This document shows positions 8,193-15,107 of a stretch of 15,107 nt of DNA, in pieces. A program made the translations under genes and the position numbers. Numbering within the stretch: position 1 is the first letter of the stretch; each line of letters starts with the position of its first letter. The notes below the pieces were generated by a model. That model was given only the letters and a program-made list of their open reading frames with translations, had not been told where the DNA came from and did not search any database. Origin of the DNA: Stagonosporopsis chrysanthemi (lineage: Eukaryota > Ascomycota > Dothideomycetes > Pleosporales > Didymellaceae); NCBI GenBank assembly GCA_022560025.1, contig JAFISE010000356.1, positions 1 through 15,107 on the forward strand, in the 5' to 3' direction.

Positions 8193-9614
8193 TCACGGGC
8201 ACGCATAAACCTGACGATCCAAATGGACAGCGCAAGCTGATGACCTTTTCCGTCTGTTCCGTGAAGAGCATAGACTGTTGAGCTCGCAATAAGCAGTGTA
8301 TGCGCTCTTGAACCCGTTAAACGACTTCTGATGCTCTTTCCATGTGCTCATCCCACACTTGAAAAATGCTCTTGTTGCCTCAGGAACTTCCTCTATAAAG
8401 TGTTCCAGGCCCGATGGTCGATCTTCACATGAACAATATCCCCATTCGAAATGCTCTTCATGGGTGTCGAAGATGATTGTGGTCACAACGTGATCGCAGT
8501 ATCGCTTGAGTATGCCAAATTCAAGTTCGCAACCGTTAAAATTACATCTGCGGTCGACTTGGGACATGACGGGTTTTCCTAGCATCGACTGCTGCATGAG
8601 CAACAAGGTATCTGAAGTTCTCCGTATTCGAGGCCGATCGGAAATCCAGTAGATCCTCATAGTCTCCAGACTGTCGATTTGAAGCAATGGTTCGATCCAT
8701 GAAGCGACCCAGGGCCGCTCTGCGTTGCTTTTTTCGTTTTCCCAAGCAAGACACTCTGGCAAGGACTCTGGCGGATTATCGCCGTATGACGATAAAGACT
8801 CGATCGTCAGACACAATCTGCGCAGGTGAACAGTGGACGTGGAAAGTAGGAAGCAAAGATCATTGAAGTAGTGGAACGCATATTGTAAGACCAGACAATC
8901 CGAAGACCTTGTGGTTCGAGGAAAGTGTGCATCAGCGGTTCCCCGCATGTTGTTGTCTTCTGTAAGAAAAATTTCAATGGACGATAGCTGAGAGAGTGCA
9001 GTTGCGGGGCGGTCTTGCAAGAATGCAAGAGCAGTCGAGATGGAAAACTGGCCTGTGAAGCTGAACACATTGTTCTTGTAGAATATCTCTCTTGCTTCGT
9101 CGTGTATCATCCGGCAGACTTGTAGCAACTGAATTGCTATCTTGTCAACATTGCAAGTGTGCTTTGGTCCTGTTCGCGGCGCAGCAATCTGATAGGTCAT
9201 CCGCGCTTGCTTCGGTTCCATCCACGTACCTCCACCAATATCGATTTTGAGGTCGTAGATGGGTAGAAACCAGGTCCTACGCCAAGTTACATCGTGGTTC
9301 AACGGGTAGGCTGTGTGCAGCTGGGGAGAAAATGAGCAAGGGAATCCAGTATGCCTACGGTAGCCAGGGCCTTCAACAACGGCGCAGTCAATGGGGATCG
9401 TCTCGCGAACAATGGCATGCTCCCAGATGAGGTCTCGAATCTCGCGCGGTAATTCTGTGAGCTGTGAAGACATGCGTCTATCTCCAGTAGGCGATTCCAT
9501 CGTTTGTTCAGACGTGAATTGTTCAGCACGCGTGGTAGGAGAAGTTGTGTTCGAGGCTGATGACGACAATGTTCGGAGATAAAGATCGACGCTAACCAAG
9601 GGTACAGCTTCCAA
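8193..9614 (-). CDS. 2EXR-like (LPREIRDLIW) fungal protein of unknown function
   Basis: A single open frame encodes up to 473 residues. LPREIRDLIWEHAIV (residues 55-69) is the signature opening of the 2EXR/F-box-like family widespread in Pezizomycotina. Family-like segments follow: LLQVCRMIHDEAREIFYKNN (163-182) and DRPATALSQLSSIEIFL (201-217). Leu-rich stretches in between could form a small repeat fold. The C-terminal half has Cys/His clusters (CNFNGCELEF and GYCSCED) but no recognised domain. No catalytic motif, signal peptide or membrane segment is visible. The first in-frame Met is at 9614, but later Mets (residue 39 at 9500, residue 48 at 9473) sit closer to the conserved region. Residue 48 is the simplest start and would widen the gap to the upstream gene from 71 to about 210 bp. 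The last ~30 residues are basic and low in conservation; a short intron near the end cannot be excluded. Such proteins form large, fast-evolving families and their function is unknown. Confidence 0.8.
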   Translation of the reverse strand: MEAVPLVSVDLYLRTLSSSASNTTSPTTRAEQFTSEQTMESPTGDRRMSSQLTELPREIRDLIWEHAIVRETIPIDCAVVEGPGYRRHTGFPCSFSPQLHTAYPLNHDVTWRRTWFLPIYDLKIDIGGGTWMEPKQARMTYQIAAPRTGPKHTCNVDKIAIQLLQVCRMIHDEAREIFYKNNVFSFTGQFSISTALAFLQDRPATALSQLSSIEIFLTEDNNMRGTADAHFPRTTRSSDCLVLQYAFHYFNDLCFLLSTSTVHLRRLCLTIESLSSYGDNPPESLPECLAWENEKSNAERPWVASWIEPLLQIDSLETMRIYWISDRPRIRRTSDTLLLMQQSMLGKPVMSQVDRRCNFNGCELEFGILKRYCDHVVTTIIFDTHEEHFEWGYCSCEDRPSGLEHFIEEVPEATRAFFKCGMSTWKEHQKSFNGFKSAYTAYCELNSLCSSRNRRKRSSACAVHLDRQVYACP

Positions 9615-9685
9615 TGAACAAATCCTTCTGAAGGCTTTCTTGAAAACATTATGATTATCGAGGGTGGGGTATCATAGAATTAATA
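9615..9685 (-). other. Short spacer between the WLM gene stop and the 2EXR-like frame
   Basis: Only 71 bp separate the WLM stop codon from the first Met of the next gene on the same strand, leaving little room for a 3' end and a separate promoter. If the downstream gene starts at 9473, the gap becomes ~210 bp. The spacer is AT-richer than either gene (atcatagaattaatattaa at its left part next to the WLM stop). Confidence 0.5.
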
Positions 9686-11140
9686 TTAACACTCGTACCG
9701 TGTTGACTTTGACTTCCCACAAACGCCGCACGCTCCAGCATCACCAGCGTTGATGTAGACGCTCTTCGTGCAAGAGTCGCTCTTACAATCCCAATGATCG
9801 GGCACAAGGTCTGTGTTGAGCACGTTCGAACAAACGGCGCATGTCAATGACCCGGCTCCATTTGACAGTGAGCACACGTTGCATGATGTCGGCCCGTCTG
9901 ATGGTTGGTTCGCGGACCTTACAGCAGCGCTATTTTCTGGCTTCTCAGTACCAGGTCGTCGCTTCCAGATCTCATCGAGATGGACAACTTGACCCGATGA
10001 TTGCTTTGCGGGTTTCGATGATGGGCTGCAGGGCTTCGAGCTCGCGCTTGCGGCGCGAGGATCCAACGGATATGGTTTGAAGGCGGACTTTTTTGCGAGA
10101 CCATGGTGAGGAGCAATGCCATGAATCTCATCCATCTCCCGTCGTGCATTCGCGTCTCTGCCGTCTTCATCATCACAGATCTTGACCAAAGCACGACCCT
10201 TGTCGTCAACCATCATCGATCCATCTATATCGAGCGCTGCATCAGCCAGAGGAACCTCGTCCTCAGTCTCGCTGTCCGATGTCTCTTCCTGTTTGATGGC
10301 CACTTCGTCTGGTTCTTTCTTGACTGGCTCAAACCGCGCCAATGCAGCTGCGGCCCTGAGTTCTCGGCCTCTTGCACTTCCCGCTACCCTAGGCTTGCCC
10401 TTCTTCGGCAGTCCACCTTCAAGCTTAATCTTAGTGTTGTCGTCGGCACCTAGCGCCTGGCCCCCTACGCCGAACTTCTTCAGTATACGCCTTTGCTTCC
10501 TCTCTGCGTAGGATAGCGTCTCTTTCTCTTTACCGCCTCTTCTTCTCTTCTTGGACCTACGCCCATATGTGCCACCACAAAGATGTTCGGGTACATCGCC
10601 AACATCGAACTGACTTGTTTGTTCATTGCCTGTCTCTAAACCTCGGCCTCTACCCCACATGCCCTCTCCGGTGTAGCCCTTTTCCCACAGCCCTCGCAAG
10701 TCAACGGCATAGGTGTCTCTAACCTTCCAGAACGCCTTCGAGTGGTTCATCTGCTTGCAATGTGCCAGCTCATGTACCATGACCATCTCCACCATGCGCT
10801 GTGGTAACCACCGGCCATTCCGATCTCGTAACACAAGCTGAATGACCTCGCCAGCATTGAAGTTGCGACCGACAAATTCAGTATTGTAAGGGAACTCTTC
10901 GAGCGCTTGTACTAGGATCATATTGGCTTTCATGAGCGGATAGCATACTGCGGCGACTCGGTTGAGGATTTGTTCGGCGGTTGTCGATGTTGACCCAGGC
11001 AGGGTTCGTATGAAGTTGATTAAAGCATTCGGTCGCTGCGTGCGCTCATTGATGCGCTCAAAACCTAAGGGCATGGTAAGGTGAGCTCGTATGGCTGGGA
11101 GCAGTCCGAAGGTCAGGCTGAAGGCCTCGAAAGCTGCCAC
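9686..11140 (-). CDS. WLM-domain metalloprotease, Wss1/SPRTN-like (DNA-protein crosslink repair)
   Basis: An uninterrupted 484-codon frame. Residues 23-160 form the WLM domain, opening MPLGFERINERTQRPNALIN. The zincin motif HELAHCKQMNH (H123, E124, H127, H133) is complete, so the protease is predicted active. Wss1-type enzymes cut proteins crosslinked to DNA, guided by SUMO and Cdc48. Supporting motifs seen here are KKFGVGGQALG (221-231), which resembles an SHP Cdc48-binding box (third position Val instead of Gly), and VVHLDE (385-390), which fits a SUMO-interacting motif. A basic cluster at 194-206 (RRSKKRRRGG) could be a nuclear signal. An acidic, probably disordered linker spans about 275-335. 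The C-terminus carries a RanBP2-type zinc finger (C420, C423, C434, C437) and a second Cys set (C452, C457, C471, C474). Homologues usually start at MPLGF, which would be 11074; the 22 residues before it (MAAFEAFSLTFGLL...) may be 5' leader rather than protein. No intron is needed. SHP and SIM assignments are inference; the protease call is firm. Confidence 0.9.
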   Translation of the reverse strand: MAAFEAFSLTFGLLPAIRAHLTMPLGFERINERTQRPNALINFIRTLPGSTSTTAEQILNRVAAVCYPLMKANMILVQALEEFPYNTEFVGRNFNAGEVIQLVLRDRNGRWLPQRMVEMVMVHELAHCKQMNHSKAFWKVRDTYAVDLRGLWEKGYTGEGMWGRGRGLETGNEQTSQFDVGDVPEHLCGGTYGRRSKKRRRGGKEKETLSYAERKQRRILKKFGVGGQALGADDNTKIKLEGGLPKKGKPRVAGSARGRELRAAAALARFEPVKKEPDEVAIKQEETSDSETEDEVPLADAALDIDGSMMVDDKGRALVKICDDEDGRDANARREMDEIHGIAPHHGLAKKSAFKPYPLDPRAASASSKPCSPSSKPAKQSSGQVVHLDEIWKRRPGTEKPENSAAVRSANQPSDGPTSCNVCSLSNGAGSLTCAVCSNVLNTDLVPDHWDCKSDSCTKSVYINAGDAGACGVCGKSKSTRYEC

Positions 11141-11445
11141 ACGGAGTGTGAGGGAGGAACAAGTCGTGATAAATGTTTGGTCACAATCGGTCGCGGTGGC
11201 AAGCGGCGTTAACGCTAGCGTCGGAGTTTAAATCGCGTGTGTGACGCGAGACTATGCGTTTACTCTGTTGTGCGTGGCCCATCTCTGACATTGTCTAGAA
11301 AACTGAAATGTATGGATACTTCACATCAACTGACTCCGACTTTGCTCAATACCCTTGTGTACTCATAGAGCCAGAGTAGGATCAATTTCAAGCGCAATGC
11401 TGAATTGTGGCCTAATTAGACCAGAGAGTTAACCAGAGCTACTCT
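11141..11445 (-). promoter_or_regulatory. Upstream region of the WLM gene
   Basis: This ~300 bp lies directly before the minus-strand WLM gene and must hold its 5' leader and core promoter. A CpG-containing stretch (GCGTTAACGCTAGCG near 11200-11221, and GACGCGAG near 11242) stands out. I see no confident TATA box or known factor site. Confidence 0.35.
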
Positions 11446-12211
11446 TCATTGAATACCCCAGTCTTTCAAACCTGCCACTCCATCAGATTGATCCGTCTGC
11501 AAACTTGGAGCTATATAATCTGCGTTCCACAACGCCGAGTCAGTACATTCCATCTCAGACAGCAGTTTCATAGCCGCACGAGCCCAGAATGCCACATCAG
11601 TACCCTTTCGGTGTTTGTAGCTATCTTGCTCAGGTGCACACAACATTCAAAACCGGAGTCTGAATGATGGTTCTGAGTCTCGACCTGCCATGGTTACTGC
11701 TCGAATTCGAACTCAGTTTATGCAAGCTGATCACTGTTGCAATATATCACAAAAGAGTTCCAGACAGGGCGACCGTGATAGTGAGTGCTTATCACATGTC
11801 CACATTTCGCTTTGATAGCCAAATATCTAGCATGGTCCGTCTCGAAAAGTCTTTGGCAGCTTATGCGGATTCGTTCAAGTAAGCTGAAGCTACTTCAGAA
11901 TTTCTTTCTTGAATCAAAACATACATCAATTGTGAGGAATAGATCGTCATTCAAGTGGTGAGATGCAGAAGAACAGCTGGCTACCAGTGATCTTCGAGTC
12001 TCTTTGTGCATGAGCTGGCTGGGTTGGTATAGACTTACAATAAGCGGTCTTGATGGCTGCTCGTCGGGGACAAGGCATCTTTGAAACCAGTGGCTAGCAT
12101 CACGCACTGATAATAGCTGGAGAGGGAATATTGTAACCAGCTCAGTTGAAGTCATCCCGAGGCTCTGTGCGAAGTCAAGCTAGAGTGCACTTCTCATGAC
12201 ATCGATCGATC
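11446..12211. other. Intergenic DNA; short minus-strand frames only
   Basis: A 66-codon minus-strand frame at 11646-11446 (containing GTDVAFWARAAMKLLSEMEC) looks protein-like in composition and could be the last exon or a relic of a fungal gene. I recognise no family and could not find a joining upstream exon. The other frames here (plus 11664-11882, minus 12155-11895) show nothing recognisable. Composition is normal and unmutated. Confidence 0.3.
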
Positions 12212-12493
12212 ATGATCCTCGTGCGAATGACTGTTCAGTTCCTGATTGTATTCTGTTTTACCAAAGTCCAAGAACTGTGTTCGTTTTTTGATACGCACAT
12301 AAATTCCTTATGCATCGTTCGTGGCAGTGGACTCGAGATCGCAAGTGCCACTTCTAGACTGTATTTGACACCACCTGCTGCATTGTGCAACCGCGCAAGT
12401 TACAGGCCCTGTACGCGACATCTTCCAACTGATACTCATCGAAGCACAGGCAGATCGAACGTCGAGTTACCCATGCCCGGACAAAACACATAA
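12212..12493 (+). CDS. Possible small protein of 93 residues, unrecognised
   Basis: The longest frame in the right-hand gene-poor region begins MILVRMTVQFLIVFCFTKVQ, a hydrophobic start that could be a weak signal peptide. It is followed by a Ser/Thr/Arg-rich body with several Cys. No family is recognised, and no neighbouring gene supports it. Small secreted Cys-containing proteins next to transposons are common in plant-associated fungi, but a 93-codon frame can also occur by chance in ~4 kb. Treat as a weak candidate. Confidence 0.15.
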   Translation: MILVRMTVQFLIVFCFTKVQELCSFFDTHINSLCIVRGSGLEIASATSRLYLTPPAALCNRASYRPCTRHLPTDTHRSTGRSNVELPMPGQNT

Positions 12494-13621
12494 TAAATGA
12501 TTAGACTATTCCATATGATCTAAAATTTGCAAAAGTGCGCTCACTAGTCATTGAGGCTGTCATTGTCGTAGAACGACGCATGGTGAGGCTGAGCGTGACA
12601 CAAGAGTTACGTCTTTTCTCTGAGCAGCTACGAAATGATCTCACACACCTGCGGATTGGATGTGAGGAAAAGTTTACGCGAGTATAGGTATTCAGGTGTA
12701 TGTGCAATTCGATAGCGCCCAAGGCGCAGAGGCCAACAAAGGAGAGGACAGAAACAGCGCATATAAGATAAGCTTACTCCCGTCGTCGTGCAACATGAAT
12801 ACTGGTCGATACCTAAGATGGCATTCACGACGTATGATGTAAGCAGAGGACCTGCGCCGGGCTGTGAGGCTGTGAACCTCGTTCTCGTTACCCGCTCATT
12901 CGCTGATTCTTTGCTGATATCTCGGCCTTGTTACGGCCACGAAACAAGCTTTACAGCCGCATGCTCAGCCGACGCATCCTTGCAATTGCACTTATTGGTG
13001 TGACTTTGCAGACAGTATGTTCACGTCCTTGATGCTGATTGGATGTCAGGCGTGAGTCCGTCAGCAGGTCCGCGATCGTACATGCCGTGGAGAACAGGCC
13101 GTAGAGGTACATAGAGAGCTAATGTTCTGTCCGCAGAATCAACCGGTATCTCAAAGAAAGCTAACTCCTTCTAATGCCATTAGCCCAAAGGTGCATGTAG
13201 TGGTCATCGTGAGATGTACTGCTGATAAACGGGATTTTGATCTGTGCAGATGAACGGCAGTTGGAAGTATACGAAAACACTTTTATACTGATTGGCTCGA
13301 AAACTCCATCCTGCGCAATGTAGGGTTGATCCAGCAGTTATCGTGCACTGTCTCTAAGAAGGGATTACCAGTGCATCTCCGAATCTGGAAGGATGTGTGG
13401 CTCCGCGGAACAAAAATGACGATATTGTCCTTTTCATATTGATGTCGTTGTAGCAAACCGATTGCATAATCAGGTCCTCAAGTAGAGAACGCAATTGTGA
13501 AACCGTTCCTACGGATGCTTGTCCCAAAACGTTCTCGCCTTACCGGTCCCCAGGTCTAAACAGCGTGTGCGCATTATTGCACTGTAATCCCCACGACGAT
13601 CAGGGCCCACAACTAGCTCTT
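12494..13621. other. Intergenic DNA; nothing recognised
   Basis: Normal composition with no open frame above about 75 codons on either strand and no RNA gene signature seen. It contains a 20-bp sequence at 12825-12844 that closely matches 7989-8012 (see repeat entry). Confidence 0.4.
12825..12844 (+). repeat. Dispersed short repeat, copy 2
   Basis: This matches 7989-8012 apart from a 4-bp gap and one C/T difference. It lies in otherwise empty intergenic DNA. Confidence 0.35.
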
Positions 13622-13888
13622 TCACGCGTGATTCGTCCGGTGAAGCTTACCATCACATTGGATCCAGGGTTCAAACGGGTTCATGCGCAGCAGCGGGCTC
13701 GGACAGAACATCCGATTGTCATATCTGCCCTGTAAGAAGACCCAATCTAGGATAGTCAGGAATCGGTTACTTGCAGCCTCAACGTCCTTCATCACTTGAG
13801 GATAAGAGAATGTCAGCATCTTTAGTAACAATGCCTTTGTTAGTGTAAGTTGGATGGACGAGGAAGAAAGTGCGGTTCGGTGCTGCTA
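13622..13888 (-). other. Possible exon or decayed coding fragment
   Basis: On the minus strand the frame ending at 13622 is open back to a TAG just above 13888, about 88 codons. That TAG is preceded by pyrimidine-rich sequence (ATTCTCGCCTAG), so it could be a splice acceptor with an exon starting after it. The translation (for example LLKMLTFSYPQVMKDVEAAS and FCPSPLLRMNPFEPWIQ) reads like protein, but I recognise no family and found no matching upstream exon. It could be a terminal exon, a pseudogene or chance. Confidence 0.2.
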
Positions 13889-15022
13889 GGCGAGAATATG
13901 GGTAATAAACTCGCTGTCATGAACAAAGCAGTGTACTGGAGTACAAAGTGATCATCTCTAGGATAGTTCTCTTAGCGACTCTCCACGGACTTCATCAGAC
14001 GTCTGCTCTTTGAAAGGTAATTTGTGTAGCCAGGTTGCCTTGCTTGATAGGCATCTCGATGAATATTAGCCCGAACAGAATATTGGCAATTGATAGCCTG
14101 TACACGTCTGAGCGGTCACTTGCTCAGAAATGGACTCTTTTATTCCTTTGTTTCGGACAATCACCTATCGCTCTGTTGCCTGTATTGTTGGCAGCTCCTG
14201 GGGAAAGCTCACTTCCTGGACTCCAGCCCTGCTGCAGATAGAACTGCTTCGAAGACCAAGCTTCATACATTCGTTCATGTACTGTGTTGACTTGCTCGCC
14301 AAGTGAGTGCGATTGAATATTCTGACCCTGTGTGTGCCAGTTACGGTAGTTTATAGAACACCGATGTCGAACGATCATAAGCCCCCAAAGCCGTCCAGTA
14401 CAGCCGATTAGATTTCGATGTCACAAGGAGCAAAACCGACGAAATGCGATAGCAATTGGGCAGGATATTGATGCTACCTCATTTTTCTTTTCTCGGCAGC
14501 AGATAAGGACAACGGACATATGTTGATATTCCACACCGTGACCAAGATGCGGATCTCCACGTCCATGCGGCCCCATGGGATGACGCATGTTTTGCTCTTG
14601 GCCGAGACACTTGTTTAATGGTCCACGTTCAGCATATCTCGATAAGATCCTTCTGAAAGCAGGTATCGTGGATAGTCACGTTCGGCAGCTTTTGAACTAA
14701 ACTACCAGAGCGAGACATCGTATTTGACCCCACTGCGGAGACATGCATGAAACCGAGAACAGGATTCGAGGAAAAGGAAGCATTTTCACGATGCTGCACC
14801 GGTTTGTCGATCGCAAAGTGACCCTTAAGCCTGTTGCTGCATCCTTTCGTGATGGGCTATTGCATGCTAGCAGTATCAGGAGATCTCGGATATGGCAATA
14901 ACTCTGAACGCTTGAGCGATATGCAAAGGCCAAATCCTGGCCGGCCACTGACGATGTGGTGGAGCATTCCCAGCGATTCGTTGTTCGATCCCGCTTGACA
15001 TGCCACCCTTACTGTATTCGGC
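13889..15022. other. Intergenic DNA; nothing recognised
   Basis: There are several overlapping short frames (60-84 codons) on both strands around 14035-14378 and 14697-15058. None has a recognisable motif, and they overlap one another as chance frames do. Composition is normal and no hypermutation is seen. Confidence 0.4.
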
Positions 15023-15053
15023 CACCCGATGCGCACGGTCACCCGATGCGCAC
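15023..15053. repeat. Two 14-bp direct repeats, 17-bp period
   Basis: CACCCGATGCGCAC occurs exactly at 15023-15036 and 15040-15053, separated by GGT. The period equals that of the subterminal repeats of the pogo element at 7624-7652, and the units are similarly GC-rich with GCGCA/TGCGC-type cores. It may be the end of a pogo-type or MITE element, but no internal sequence confirms this. Confidence 0.5.
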
Positions 15054-15107
15054 CCCAACTACCTTTTGCGGTATCACAAAAATGAGGTTGTTGAGCCACA
15101 CGCAATA

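Noticed and set aside
8036..8281. 81-codon plus-strand frame overlapping the end of the 2EXR-like gene
   Set aside because: No recognisable domain, and it overlaps a better-supported gene on the other strand.
8689..8698. GGTTCGATCC, a match to a tRNA B-box
   Set aside because: It lies inside the 2EXR-like coding frame, and there is no A-box or cloverleaf-forming sequence upstream.
9841..10511. Several plus-strand frames of 79-116 codons
   Set aside because: They are antisense shadows of the WLM protease gene, which has a complete catalytic motif and zinc fingers in its frame.
12199..12222. Palindromic GATC-rich stretch (gatcgatcatgatc)
   Set aside because: It is short, with no partner copy or neighbouring structure, and may be chance.
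15023..15053. CRISPR-like array
   Set aside because: Only two units with a 3-bp spacer, in an apparently fungal sequence.

Overview
The window looks like a filamentous ascomycete (Pezizomycotina, most likely Dothideomycetes/Pleosporales; this is an inference). The grounds are a long AT-rich block of transposons destroyed by C-to-T hypermutation of the RIP (repeat-induced point mutation) type, abutting two intron-poor genes of ordinary composition whose families (WLM metalloprotease, 2EXR-like) are typical of these fungi.

Region 1 (about 1-7665) is a nested transposon. A pogo/Fot1-like DNA transposon lies on the minus strand. The first ~380 codons of its transposase run from 7573 down to about 6440, and the last ~115 codons run from about 349 down to the window edge. 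Between the two halves sits a ~6.1 kb non-LTR retrotransposon (LINE, Tad1-like), also on the minus strand. Read 5' to 3' it carries a gag-like ORF1 with degenerate zinc knuckles, then an ORF2 with AP-type endonuclease, reverse transcriptase, RNase H and a terminal Cys/His motif, then a 3' UTR ending in a short tandem-repeat tail exactly at the junction. Everything from about 465 to 7399 is hypermutated. By eye the mutated C is always preceded by a pyrimidine and followed by a purine: TCA, CCA, TCG and CCG (and complements) are essentially gone, while ACA, GCA, ACG and GCG persist. The outer ends of the pogo element escaped.

Region 2 (7680-8192) is normal-composition intergenic DNA with no supported gene. 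Region 3 (8193-11140) holds two minus-strand, apparently single-exon genes only ~70 bp apart: a WLM-domain (Wss1/SPRTN-like) metalloprotease with a C-terminal zinc finger, and downstream a 2EXR-like fungal protein. No functional link between them is evident beyond adjacency.

Region 4 (11141-15107) is ~4 kb of unmutated, normal-composition DNA with no convincing gene. It holds a few short ORFs, one possible decayed or terminal exon, and near the right edge a 17-bp-period direct repeat that resembles in layout the subterminal repeat of the pogo element on the left.
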